Part shown: positions 30,056 to 37,582 of the stretch, piece by piece
How positions within the stretch are numbered: the first letter of the stretch is position 1
Layout of the letters: every line of letters begins with the position of its first letter
Source: a virus
Strand: one strand, 5' to 3'
IMG/VR virus record: IMGVR_UViG_3300045146_000055
Span: 1 to 39,041 of that record
DNA length: 39,041 nt
Program-made: the position numbers and the translations under genes
The notes under the pieces: generated by a model
Told to the model about the DNA's origin: nothing
What the model saw: only the letters and a program-made list of their open reading frames with translations
Databases searched by the model: none

Positions 30056-30086
30056 GTAACAATTCTTTTATATTCTGACCATTAGT
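30056..30086 (+). promoter_or_regulatory. Class B late-type promoter element
   Basis: GTAACAATTCTTTTATATTC (30056-30075), four bases, CATTAGT 30080-30086. Its first 20 bases equal the copy at 4387. Drives the 30134 gene. Confidence 0.7.
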
Positions 30087-30133
30087 GATGGGTCATACAG
30101 GCTTTCACAGGCTTCAGACCAGAAGGAGTCGTT

Positions 30134-30373
30134 ATGGCATACAGGAAAAATCCAACGGATAAGAGCCAAAGCGAGATGGAAGCTGCGGCGAATGGTGAAG
30201 CGGGCATTACCGTTCAGGTTGATGGCGGTCAGAAGGTTGTTACCAAGGCAGTCGGGTCCGCGCCATATCGGACACAGCATGATTCTGCCGAAGGCGGACA
30301 GAGAGCCAATGCCGGTGTCGTGATTCCATGCAGCGATCAGCCGAACACGTTCCCAACACCCGGAAAGGCGTAA
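30134..30373 (+). CDS. Small polar orphan, 79 aa
   Basis: Preceded by AGAAGGAG. Polar, Gly/Asn/Gln-rich, probably disordered (KNPTDKSQSEMEAAANGEAG, HDSAEGGQRANAGVVIP). First gene after a class B promoter, so probably late and perhaps virion-associated. No family recognised. Confidence 0.74.
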   Translation: MAYRKNPTDKSQSEMEAAANGEAGITVQVDGGQKVVTKAVGSAPYRTQHDSAEGGQRANAGVVIPCSDQPNTFPTPGKA

Positions 30374-30376
30374 CAC

Positions 30377-30610
30377 GTGAATGACAAGCTGGTAGCAAAT
30401 GAGCTTGTTTCTGTGGCTAGGGATTTAGCGGCGATGGATGCCGATGTAGCGGCAGACCCGGATCGGGTGGAAGAGCTGGCTGCTAAGTTCCTTTCCCGGC
30501 TGGGTCCGGTAAAGTCAAGACAGCTTCGGACGTATGGGATTGAGCTGAAACCAAGTGATACGGTCGAATCCCTTGCGAAAGCATGGGCGACTGTGTTGTT
30601 GGCGATGTAG
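30377..30610 (+). CDS. Small orphan with N-terminal helix tag, 77 aa
   Basis: GTG 30377 with GGAAAGG upstream. Begins MNDKLVANELVSVARDLAAM, among the clearest examples of the helix tag, and its M-N-D-K start equals that of the 2332 protein. The rest (ADVAADPDRVEELAAKFLSRLGPV..., ESLAKAWATVLLAM) is helical. No enzyme motif. Confidence 0.8.
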   Translation: MNDKLVANELVSVARDLAAMDADVAADPDRVEELAAKFLSRLGPVKSRQLRTYGIELKPSDTVESLAKAWATVLLAM

Positions 30611-30612
30611 GT

Positions 30613-30700
30613 TGGCCTGCGCCCAGAAAGGCCGGTACAGACAGCGAGTCTGGACTGTACTGGGGTTACTCCGTGAGTGACCCCGAAGGGCAGAAAACGG
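30613..30700 (+). ncRNA. Structured leader before 30709 gene
   Basis: Three successive hairpins: GGCC...GGCC (about 30614-30633), CAGAC-AGCGA-GTCTG (about 30638-30652) and GGGGTTACT/AGTGACCCC (about 30662-30684). No U-run, so more likely a regulatory leader than a terminator. Confidence 0.45.
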
Positions 30701-30708
30701 AGACAGTT

Positions 30709-31128
30709 ATGACAGCAACAGCATCGGTAAGTTGGTGGCAGTATTCGGCGTGGGTGAAGAACATTGCTCGCAACTCTCGCATTACTGGTCCGATTACAAC
30801 GCTGGCCATCGCAGAGTTGGCGGTGATTCGGACGTTTCTCAAGGTAATCTGGAACCCCACAACCCAGACCGGCACCCGAAGCTGGTTGGACCCGAAGTTT
30901 AGGGCCTTGGCGGTTACGGGAGAGTACACAGGGGACATCGACACAGAGCCTTCTTGGATTCTCATCAAGATGCTCAACATTGTCGGAAGAGACCTGAAGA
31001 AAACTCCGCCAACAGATGCGGAAGTGACGGCGATCAATACGTTGATGGCGGGTGTGTATCCTTGCAGACGATATGGAACGGGCGAGCTGTACGGTGGTAC
31101 GCCCGGATCGACCGTGTCGATTCCGTAA
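30709..31128 (+). CDS. Orphan phage protein, 139 aa
   Basis: ATG 30709 after ACGGAGACAG; a GTG at 30673 is in frame but lies in the leader hairpin. Trp- and Thr-rich start (MTATASVSWWQYSAWVKNIARN), a helix (ITTLAIAELAVIRTFLKVIW), then a polar C-terminus (LYGGTPGSTVSIP). Might be a small virion protein. No family recognised. Confidence 0.74.
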   Translation: MTATASVSWWQYSAWVKNIARNSRITGPITTLAIAELAVIRTFLKVIWNPTTQTGTRSWLDPKFRALAVTGEYTGDIDTEPSWILIKMLNIVGRDLKKTPPTDAEVTAINTLMAGVYPCRRYGTGELYGGTPGSTVSIP

Positions 31129-31137
31129 GGGAAGCTG

Positions 31138-31305
31138 ATGCGTGTTGCCTTGGATGACCAGCGGGAAGTGAATAATCTGCCCAAGCTACCCGATGAGCAA
31201 GGGCAAACCAGATCGCTTGTCATGGACGAAGCCAAGGCAGCACGTGAGCTTGTTGCCGTAGCGAAGATGTTGGTTGAAACACGCCCCATGCGCGGGCGCA
31301 AGTGA
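31138..31305 (+). CDS. Small protein with C-terminal-half helix tag, 55 aa
   Basis: ATG 31138 with AAGGGAAG upstream. Polar N-terminal half (RVALDDQREVNNLPKLPDEQG), then MDEAKAARELVAVAKMLVE, the clearest helix tag in the window, and a basic end RPMRGRK. The tag occupies most of the protein, so the helix itself may be the functional part. Confidence 0.72.
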   Translation: MRVALDDQREVNNLPKLPDEQGQTRSLVMDEAKAARELVAVAKMLVETRPMRGRK

Positions 31306-31385
31306 AATGATTTCCGGCGTAGGCCGGGAAACAGGACCGGGTGTCCGGGACTGGAAGTATTAACGCAGTATGAACGGAGGTATGT

Positions 31386-32348
31386 ATGGGTACGCAGAAC
31401 GAGAAGTGGGTTCTAACGGTCAAGGAAATGCACCTTGGCCACTGCAAGGAAACCTTCCGAGCAGGCGCAGTCATCGAGCTGGACGAAGCAAACGGACGGC
31501 TCATCATCGATGGTCGCAGGTTTCAAGATACTCGCGATCTTGATGTCTTGAAGCGGCAAGCCGCCGCCAATCCGAGAAACCCGTGGATTATTCCGTATTC
31601 GCCCGAAGCTCGTGAGCGGATAATCGCGAGATACCGTCCGGTTGGGTCTCGAAAAGTGGCTGGACCCAACAGCAGGATTCAAGACATCGAGCAGGATTCC
31701 GACCTGAATGAAGAAGAGCCTACGGCTGGCGGGATGCCGGTGGTCCAGTCGGACGAAGACAGCCATCAGGTGATCGACATCAGCGATACCAAGGTTTCGC
31801 GAGTAAACGCGCAAGCCAAGGAAGCGGCCCGGCAAAAGAAGGGCGGGGCGATGGAAGTCATCCGTGGTGATGAGACTGTTGAAGAGCGGCTGGCCAACCT
31901 GAAGGGCAAAACAGATATGTCGTCCATCGCGGAACGGGCACGTTTGAAGGCGAGCGGTGCGGTAAAGATGGACGTGGTCCGGGATGACAGTTTGGGAGCC
32001 GGTTTCGGCGGGAAGAATCATCCTTCCCTGAATGCCGGTCAGCCATTGCCGTCGCGAGAAGAAGCCGAAGCGAGAACGGCGGATGCTCAGGCGATAGCGG
32101 AAGCTCGCAAGAAGGAAGCCGAAATTCGTCGGCAGAAAGACGACGAAGCACCGGAAGCGGCTCCAGCCCCAGCACCGGAAGCACTGGAAGCGGCTCCAGT
32201 GCCGGAAGAGTCTGGCGACATGGCGACACTCAGGGCTGAAAATGCTGAGCTGAAGGAGCGCATGGAGAAACTGGAGAAGATGCTGATTGCCCAGCAGGGT
32301 GCTCCGGCTCCACGGCGTGCCCGGAAGACCGAAGAAGCGAAGGCGTGA
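31386..32348 (+). CDS. Orphan with disordered centre and coiled-coil C-terminus, 320 aa
   Basis: ATG after ACGGAGG. Residues 1-55 are a small beta-rich domain (KWVLTVKEMHLGHCKETFRAG, VIELDEANGRLIIDGRRF). The middle (about 90-240) is acidic and polar with few hydrophobics. About 240-280 has Pro/Ala-rich repeats (EAAPAPAPEALEAAPVPEE), then a coiled coil (MATLRAENAELKERMEKLEKML). The layout suits a virion linker or tail-associated protein; no family recognised. Confidence 0.76.
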   Translation: MGTQNEKWVLTVKEMHLGHCKETFRAGAVIELDEANGRLIIDGRRFQDTRDLDVLKRQAAANPRNPWIIPYSPEARERIIARYRPVGSRKVAGPNSRIQDIEQDSDLNEEEPTAGGMPVVQSDEDSHQVIDISDTKVSRVNAQAKEAARQKKGGAMEVIRGDETVEERLANLKGKTDMSSIAERARLKASGAVKMDVVRDDSLGAGFGGKNHPSLNAGQPLPSREEAEARTADAQAIAEARKKEAEIRRQKDDEAPEAAPAPAPEALEAAPVPEESGDMATLRAENAELKERMEKLEKMLIAQQGAPAPRRARKTEEAKA

Positions 32349-32349
32349 T

Positions 32350-32652
32350 ATGCAGTTTCCATATCAGTGCCAGAAGTGCGAGAAGCGGTTCGACGCGGAC
32401 TACCCGATTGGCAAAGCGCCACGGGTAGTTCCGTGTCCTTCGTGTGGCGGCGATGGCAAGCGTATCTACGAAGGCATGAACGTGACTGTCAAGACCGACG
32501 GAGCGTTCCACCGCACCAGTAATTTCGGCGAGCAGATGAAGCATCGCAATGAAAAGGCTGGCCAGCGGATGCGGGGTAAGAAGCCGGGCATGAGACTGGC
32601 GGCTTACGATTACGGACACGGAGACATTCGCGAAGTCAAACGACCGCGATGA
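32350..32652 (+). CDS. Zinc-ribbon protein, FmdB-like, 100 aa
   Basis: ATG 32350 directly behind the previous stop. YQCQKCEKRFDADYPI...VPCPSCGGDGKRIY gives a CxxC...CPxCG zinc ribbon as in FmdB-type regulatory or structural proteins. The C-terminal half is basic (EKAGQRMRGKKPGMRL). Probably a small nucleic-acid- or protein-binding virion or regulatory factor. Confidence 0.8.
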   Translation: MQFPYQCQKCEKRFDADYPIGKAPRVVPCPSCGGDGKRIYEGMNVTVKTDGAFHRTSNFGEQMKHRNEKAGQRMRGKKPGMRLAAYDYGHGDIREVKRPR

Positions 32653-32670
32653 CGCAAGAAAGGGCAAAGT

Positions 32671-32922
32671 ATGGCTGAGACAAAGCTCTATAGGACATCG
32701 GACATCTACTTTGCCGCGTTTCTTTGCTCCATCGATTTCCCGTTGAAGACAACAGAGCAGGCCGGAACCCCGGATGGCGGCAGGAAGGTGGTGTTTGTTT
32801 TTGCACTGCCGGAAGCTGACATTCCACGGGTGAAAGCTCTCTACTTCGGGGGGACAGGGACCGTCAAGGCGCGGGTTTTCGTGGACCATCTGAGAAGTTT
32901 AAAGTCCATGTGCTTCACCTGA
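32671..32922 (+). CDS. DUF5659-like small phage protein, 83 aa
   Basis: LYRTSDIYFAAFLCSIDFPL near the start, KVVFVFALPEAD in the middle and FVDHLRSLKSM at the end match the pattern I know as DUF5659: a T-S-D-x-Y-x-A-A-F-L start, a central FVF strand, a C-terminal RSLK helix. Common in phages and mobile elements, function unknown. Confidence 0.72.
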   Translation: MAETKLYRTSDIYFAAFLCSIDFPLKTTEQAGTPDGGRKVVFVFALPEADIPRVKALYFGGTGTVKARVFVDHLRSLKSMCFT

Positions 32923-32936
32923 TTATGTGCTTTATG

Positions 32937-32966
32937 TAAGTATTCTTTGATATTCTACCCATTGGT
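32937..32966 (+). promoter_or_regulatory. Class B late-type promoter element
   Basis: GTAAGTATTCTTTGATATTC with TTCTTTGATATTC at 32943-32955, four bases, CATTGGT 32960-32966. It serves the HNH endonuclease gene alone. Confidence 0.65.
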
Positions 32967-32980
32967 GAAAGGGGTGGAGT

Positions 32981-33628
32981 ATGCAAAAGAAGTGCTCAAA
33001 GTGCGATCAGGTGAAGGACATTGGTTGTTTTGGTAAGGATAGTAGCGCCAAGGATGGCAAGTTCTATTGGTGTAAGGAATGCGTCAAAAAGCATTCCAAG
33101 ACATACTACAAGTCGCATCGAGAACAGTGCCAAGTCGCCAGTCTTCAAATCTACCATCGCAACGCTCAGGATGATGAGTTTCGTGATCGCCGGAATGCCC
33201 GTCAGCGGGTCTATTCCAAGGACTACATAAGGCGTCCCAGAACTCGTCGTCTGGCAAGGAAGTGGACTCAGAAGTACCTGTCAAGGATCGAGACTCGTAT
33301 TTCCCGCCGGTTGTCGTTTCAGGTGTGGTACTCTCTCCGGCTGGTGTTGGACCAGTCTCAGAAGAAGAACGGTCGGCACTGGCAGGATTTGGTGGGTTGG
33401 TCTGTCGAACAGTTGATGACGCATCTAGCATCGAAATTCCAGCCCGGCATGACGTGGCAGAACTACGGCGGGGATGTGGGCTGGCAGATCGACCATGTGG
33501 TGCCAAAGAGCTGGTTCAAGATTCAGGCGATAGGCGATGAAGCGTTTCAAAGGTGCTGGGCCTTGGACAACCTGCAACCGCGATGGTTGAAGGACAACGC
33601 ATCCAAGGGTGCTCGATTCTCAGGTTGA
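32981..33628 (+). CDS. HNH homing endonuclease-like protein
   Basis: 215 aa. N-terminal zinc finger-like CSKC (5-8) and CKEC (31-34), a basic helical middle, and a C-terminal HNH domain: GWQIDHVVPKSWF near 166-178, ALDNLQPRWLKDNASKG near 194-210, typical of phage free-standing HNH enzymes that bring their own copy into related genomes. Own class B promoter and a following class B promoter fit insertion as an independent unit. Confidence 0.85.
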   Translation: MQKKCSKCDQVKDIGCFGKDSSAKDGKFYWCKECVKKHSKTYYKSHREQCQVASLQIYHRNAQDDEFRDRRNARQRVYSKDYIRRPRTRRLARKWTQKYLSRIETRISRRLSFQVWYSLRLVLDQSQKKNGRHWQDLVGWSVEQLMTHLASKFQPGMTWQNYGGDVGWQIDHVVPKSWFKIQAIGDEAFQRCWALDNLQPRWLKDNASKGARFSG

Positions 33629-33642
33629 AACGGAGTGTGCGG

Positions 33643-33667
33643 ATTCTTTTATACCCGGCGCTATAGT
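33643..33667 (+). promoter_or_regulatory. Class B late-type promoter element (variant)
   Basis: TTCTTTTATACCC 33644-33656, four bases, CTATAGT 33661-33667. Less AT-rich in the first block than the others. Confidence 0.6.
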
Positions 33668-33682
33668 AGAAAGGTGTCGGGA

Positions 33683-34081
33683 ATGGATGTGAAAGACAGA
33701 ACAGCGCGAATGGCCGCTCGTGTGGCCTTTTTTGTGTTGGCGGAAAGGCAGCCCGACGATGATCTCTTCGGTGCTGCCTTTGCTATTGTCAGGGAAAAAG
33801 CTCGGTCCTTCAAGGAGCAGCATGAAGAAGCCGCTCTGGAATCCTTGAAGAAATCTTTGATAAACGATCTAAAGGGTAGAGACTACGAGATCGTTTCGGT
33901 CGAGATGGTGCTGGGAAAGTATCGCGGGTCTCGGTTTGTGACATCGGCACGGGTGAAGGTCATAGCAAAGGACAAGAAGGATGCTTCATCTTTAGTGAAG
34001 CATCTCCAGCGGTATCACCCCAAGTATCACTTGCGGGCGTTTGACGCGGAAACGGGAGTAGCGGAGTACAATATCCGATGA
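33683..34081 (+). CDS. Orphan phage protein, 132 aa
   Basis: ATG 33683 with AGAAAGGTG upstream. Starts MDVKDRTARMAARVAFFVLAER, a helix-tag-like N-terminus. Then a helix-strand fold (EIVSVEMVLGKYRGSRFVTSARVKVIAKDKKDASSLVKHLQRYHPKYHLR, in two pieces) that resembles the small alpha/beta domain of neighbouring orphans at 34648 and 36927. ATGA overlap with the next gene. Confidence 0.76.
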   Translation: MDVKDRTARMAARVAFFVLAERQPDDDLFGAAFAIVREKARSFKEQHEEAALESLKKSLINDLKGRDYEIVSVEMVLGKYRGSRFVTSARVKVIAKDKKDASSLVKHLQRYHPKYHLRAFDAETGVAEYNIR

Positions 34082-34611
34082 ACAGGGATAAGGACCTACA
34101 GGATTTCAAGACTCTGCTTCGGCGTTTGGAGACAGAAGGAAGGAAGTTTGAAGACGGGGATGAGCTGACGCAGATGCTTTCGCCGGAGAAGTTCCCATTC
34201 AAGACCCGGCAGATCGTGAAGGAGATCGTCTTCATTGTGGAAGACCATCCTGAATTCGTGGATATGATTCCGGCGAAGTTGATGGATTTCTTTTCGGGCT
34301 ACAAGATGAAGCGAGAAGCCAGAATCGCCGCCAAGGTTGCGATGGAGATCACTAAGGGTCTCGATGGCTTGAAGTATTCATGGCAGGCTGATTTCCCGGA
34401 AGTGACGCCGTGCTGCCGTTGCGGGTGTGAATCTCGGATTGCGTTTGTGGCCCACGAAGGATTGACGCCGGGAGACAACAATCAGTTCCCATTGTACGCG
34501 ATGCGAGACAATGGCGGGCCGGGCGATCTGTGGCCACATGACCGGGTAGCTGTGGCGGTGTATTTCTGCCGTGGATGTCTGGAGACAACAGCTCTGTATA
34601 ATCAAGCGTAG
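34078..34611 (+). CDS. Orphan with C-terminal zinc-ribbon Cys, 177 aa
   Basis: Coupled by ATGA. Helical N-terminal two thirds (DLQDFKTLLRRLETEGRKF, KMKREARIAAKVAMEI), then CCRCGCESR near 118 and FCRGCLETT near 168, two Cys pairs that could bind zinc. No enzyme motif. Its last codons were copied by the 29-base duplication that follows. Confidence 0.76.
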   Translation: MNRDKDLQDFKTLLRRLETEGRKFEDGDELTQMLSPEKFPFKTRQIVKEIVFIVEDHPEFVDMIPAKLMDFFSGYKMKREARIAAKVAMEITKGLDGLKYSWQADFPEVTPCCRCGCESRIAFVAHEGLTPGDNNQFPLYAMRDNGGPGDLWPHDRVAVAVYFCRGCLETTALYNQA

Positions 34612-34658
34612 GTGACATGAGAGAAGCTAATCAAGCGTAGGTGAACCATGAGAGAAGC
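34599..34658 (+). repeat. 29-base tandem duplication across a gene junction
   Basis: TAATCAAGCGTAGGTGACATG... (34599-34627) recurs from 34628 with a two-base insertion (GTGAACCATG). The first copy holds the end of the 34078 gene and a false start MREANQA-stop; the second holds the true start of the 34648 gene. Confidence 0.92.
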
Positions 34659-34971
34659 GATTATTGCGGAACGAATTGTGGAATCCTTTGGCACAGCCGT
34701 CATGGAAATGACCTTCCTGAAGATCAAGATTCCGTCGGGTCACATCTTCCATCAAACGGATTTCGATGTGGTGGACTTTGAAGACGAAGTCCGGGCGACC
34801 TGTCGGCGCTATGGCGGAAAACTGGTGTCGGGATTCATTCATCAGGGTAGCTGGGAGATTATTTTGCAGTTCCCGGATGACGTGGACAAAACCAGAGTGG
34901 TTTCCGAAATCCGCCGGTTGCCGGAGTGGAAGCTGCCCTTACAGTATGGCGCGACGATAGACTGGGAGTAA
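34648..34971 (+). CDS. Small orphan, 107 aa
   Basis: Start fixed by TAGGTGAACC and by the duplication. Begins MREAIIAERIVESFGTAVMEM, a helix-tag-like start. Then alpha/beta: VVDFEDEVRATCRRYGGKLVSGFIHQGSWEIILQFPDDVDKTRVVSEI, a helix-turn-strand like a ferredoxin-type fold. Function unknown. Confidence 0.78.
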   Translation: MREAIIAERIVESFGTAVMEMTFLKIKIPSGHIFHQTDFDVVDFEDEVRATCRRYGGKLVSGFIHQGSWEIILQFPDDVDKTRVVSEIRRLPEWKLPLQYGATIDWE

Positions 34972-34975
34972 GACA

Positions 34976-35608
34976 ATGAGACGTTTTGCCAAGATTGTGG
35001 ATCGTGTTGTGGTTGGGAGTTCACATGTAGCTTACAATCCATTCCCGATGGACCGTGGGTTTTATGTGCCGAAAGATGTTCCCGTGGAGCAGGTCACTCC
35101 CGAAGGCACCGATCTGGACATCCGAATCTACGAGAAAAACGGACAGCTCTTTGGAGTGGCGTTCGCGGGGAGAGCCAATAAGCCGTTATGGAACTATCGA
35201 TTCCGGGACCGGGCACAGTTGGATCGGGAAATTGCCGAAGCGGTCGAGTCTCGCAAGAGCCACATGGATTACAGGAAGCAGCGCCAGCAGGAACGCCAAC
35301 AGTTCAAGCATAGTTTCCAAGTGGGCGACATTCTGTATTCGTCTTGGGGCTACGATCAAACGAACATTGACTTCTATCAGGTGACGGCTGTTGGAGATAG
35401 GAGCATCAAGATTCGCGAGATTGGACAGAAGACGGCGCGGCAAGAGACCGGAGCGGATTATGTGGTTGCTGTTCCAAACAGTTTTCAGGGAGCCGAAATG
35501 GTAAAGATGGTGCGTCCGGGTGATTCAGTTCGCATAAGTTCGTATGCGAGCGCATACAAGTGGGACGGTAAGCCAAAGTACCAGACGGCATTCGGGTATG
35601 GACACTAG
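34976..35608 (+). CDS. Orphan with beta-barrel C-terminus, 210 aa
   Basis: GGGAG upstream. MRRFAKIVDRVVVGSS start (helix tag variant). About 95-115 is a Gln/Arg helix (YRKQRQQERQQFKHSF), then VGDILYSSWGYDQTNIDFYQVTAVGDRSIKIREIG near 117-150, a phage domain I recognise by pattern from many virion-unrelated proteins but without a named function. The C-terminus has DSVRISSYASAYKWDG. Confidence 0.78.
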   Translation: MRRFAKIVDRVVVGSSHVAYNPFPMDRGFYVPKDVPVEQVTPEGTDLDIRIYEKNGQLFGVAFAGRANKPLWNYRFRDRAQLDREIAEAVESRKSHMDYRKQRQQERQQFKHSFQVGDILYSSWGYDQTNIDFYQVTAVGDRSIKIREIGQKTARQETGADYVVAVPNSFQGAEMVKMVRPGDSVRISSYASAYKWDGKPKYQTAFGYGH

Positions 35609-35617
35609 GAGACAGAG

Positions 35618-36514
35618 ATGAACCCCATTGTGACATCGAACGTAGTGGCGAATCCGGCCTTTGTGACCATCAATATCTACTTCGATGACATCGAAGAGCT
35701 GGAGCAGTCTGAGTATCACAAGCTCTTACGGGATGCCAAGGAGATTATAGACGATCTGGTTAAGAAGGGCTACCGGCTTCTGGATAATGCCGGGCTTTAC
35801 GGTTTGTGGCAAGCAACGCGAGTGATGGACAAGTCGCGAATGGTGACGGCGGGGTATGTTTTTCAGAAAAGGCTGACCGGATCACAACTGTCGAAGGTAG
35901 ACCGCCTGATGGGTGGTATAAGCTCAGAGCTTGCAAGGCGGGTGTCTGTCTTGAAACGAAGCATTACGTCATCGAAAGGAGAAAGCGGTATGGACAGAAC
36001 GGCAAAGATTGCGGAACGGATTGCTGCCGACCGGCTGATGATGGCGGCAACAAAGAATCTCTCGGAGCTGACGGCCATTGCGCCGGAGTGGTATAAGAAG
36101 CGTGCTGAGTTCATGGAAGAGCAGGAAGCGGCTCAGCAGGAGTTCAATCGGAAGTGGGCCGAAGCGCACGCCGACCTTGAAAAAGGAACCACGGAGTTGC
36201 TGGCTGAGATCAAGAGTGAGCTGGTGAAATACTTCAAGCAGTCGGGGAAGGATGTTCGCCATGCGGACAGTACCGGCGGTCTGGTAGAAGTGTTCTTGGG
36301 GAGCAAGGATGGCGTGAAGCGGACCCAGAGCAAGGTGTCTGTCCACATCTCGCTGACATTTGAGAACGATGTCACAACCACGTGGATGCTGCGAAATGAA
36401 CAACTGGATGATCGTCAGGGGTTGTTGTCTCCGACTGGAACCATTTCAAAGCTGATGGCCGAAGTTCGCCGGGCTGATAAGGCCGGGTTCTGGGACGAAG
36501 GGGAGATCGAATGA
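35618..36514 (+). CDS. Fused orphan, 298 aa, with internal start signal
   Basis: ATG 35618 after TAGGAGA. First half (1-120): TINIYFDDIEELEQSEYHKLLRDAKEI, then a strand-helix. At 35990 an internal ATG has AAAGGAGAAAGCGGT before it and starts MDRTAKIAERIAADRLMMAATKN, the typical tag helix of separate genes. The second half has a coiled coil (EEQEAAQQEFNRKWAEAHADLEKG). This looks like two ancestral genes joined by loss of a stop; both the fusion and the second protein alone may be made. Confidence 0.72.
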   Translation: MNPIVTSNVVANPAFVTINIYFDDIEELEQSEYHKLLRDAKEIIDDLVKKGYRLLDNAGLYGLWQATRVMDKSRMVTAGYVFQKRLTGSQLSKVDRLMGGISSELARRVSVLKRSITSSKGESGMDRTAKIAERIAADRLMMAATKNLSELTAIAPEWYKKRAEFMEEQEAAQQEFNRKWAEAHADLEKGTTELLAEIKSELVKYFKQSGKDVRHADSTGGLVEVFLGSKDGVKRTQSKVSVHISLTFENDVTTTWMLRNEQLDDRQGLLSPTGTISKLMAEVRRADKAGFWDEGEIE

Positions 36515-36918
36515 GCAGACTTGCCCAAGAGCTGTTGCGTGTCGCCAAAGAGTTGATAGCGGAAGATGATCGGAAGCTGACGCCGATAGACGGGATGAAC
36601 CGTCGTCAGGCGTGTCGGTTTGTGAACGCTATTCTGGCGCGGCATACAAAGGGCCTTTTCCGGGATGATTCATGGCAGCCCGTACAGGCGATCTGGAAGG
36701 AATTATCCGCAGAGGGGATAACGTGGCAGTTGGAGAATGCGGAGTACCAGCATGATGCTCAGGGTCGGACCACGTCAAAGGTGTGGAAGTTTAAGGTGCT
36801 TTATCGGAATGACCGTGGCGTTTCGCCGACAATCCTGTACGGGGTGATAACGGCATCGGGAGCGGGGTCGGTGAGTGACCCACTGGAGAAATACGATCTT
36901 GTAGCGTATGTAAGTTAG
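36511..36918 (+). CDS. Small orphan with N-terminal helix tag, 135 aa
   Basis: ATGA overlap. Begins MSRLAQELLRVAKELIAEDDRK, a strong tag. Then MNRRQACRFVNAILARHTKGLF and a beta-rich half (WQLENAEYQHDAQGRTTSKVWKFKVLYRNDRG...VITASGAGSVSDP). No family recognised. Confidence 0.78.
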   Translation: MSRLAQELLRVAKELIAEDDRKLTPIDGMNRRQACRFVNAILARHTKGLFRDDSWQPVQAIWKELSAEGITWQLENAEYQHDAQGRTTSKVWKFKVLYRNDRGVSPTILYGVITASGAGSVSDPLEKYDLVAYVS

Positions 36919-36926
36919 GAGACGAC

Positions 36927-37166
36927 ATGAATAGATTGATGCTTGCGAAAGAACTGGTTGGAATGGCCAAGGAGTTGACTGCGCAACAGAAGCAGTTCAA
37001 CACGCAGATGAATGTGGGCCGGGCTAAGTATGTGGTCAACCACCATGACGGAGAAAAGACGCATCCTGATGGAAGTCCATTCTTCGACATTGCGATTTTC
37101 AGCGACAAGAGATCGTTCGAGCGATTCGTGGCACAGTTGAAGAAGGATGGATACAAAGAGTCCTGA
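36927..37166 (+). CDS. Small orphan with N-terminal helix tag, 79 aa
   Basis: TAGGAGACG before ATG. Begins MNRLMLAKELVGMAKELTAQ (tag), then QFNTQMNVGRAKYVVNHHDG and FFDIAIFSDKRSFERFVAQLKKDGY, a strand-helix pattern like that of the 22566 and 34648 proteins. Stop overlaps the next ATG. Confidence 0.78.
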   Translation: MNRLMLAKELVGMAKELTAQQKQFNTQMNVGRAKYVVNHHDGEKTHPDGSPFFDIAIFSDKRSFERFVAQLKKDGYKES

Positions 37167-37573
37167 TGAACTTGGCGAGCCGGATACTTGCTGTTGCCGG
37201 AGAGCTGGTGGGGATGGATTTCGCCACTCAGGAAGCTCTGGATAGTTATCTGAAAGAGCATCCTGATGCGGATCGTTCCAATCACCGGGTGGTGGAAAAG
37301 AAGCAAGGGCAACACGAGAAGGCCACGGGCGGGACTGGATTGGAAAGAGAGCTGTTCGAGAAGAACACAAAGCCGTTGCGAAAGAAGCTGTCTTTTGGAG
37401 ATCGTATCGTTTTCTTGCACGGGGGCCATGTGAAGTGGGGCGTGCTGCATGATGTGGTCGGGAATCCGTCGAGCGGCGATCTGGTTGTGATCGATCCTGA
37501 CGGAAAGAAGTATCAAGTGTCGCGAGAGCACGCTCGGCATACGTTGAAGTTTCGGGGAGCGCCAGAGCGTTAG
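37166..37573 (+). CDS. Orphan with YLKEHPDADR segment and SH3-like end, 135 aa
   Basis: Begins MNLASRILAVAGELVGMDFA, tag plus the start of D-F-x-x-Q-x-ALD-x-YLKEHPDADR-x-x-H-x-VV, which is shared with the truncated protein at 1-219. The C-terminal half is a small barrel: SFGDRIVFLHGGHVKWGVLHDVVGNPSSGDLVVIDPDGKKYQV. Two proteins with the same segment at both window ends suggest a module shuffled between genes. Confidence 0.8.
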   Translation: MNLASRILAVAGELVGMDFATQEALDSYLKEHPDADRSNHRVVEKKQGQHEKATGGTGLERELFEKNTKPLRKKLSFGDRIVFLHGGHVKWGVLHDVVGNPSSGDLVVIDPDGKKYQVSREHARHTLKFRGAPER

Positions 37574-37582
37574 GAGAAGAAC

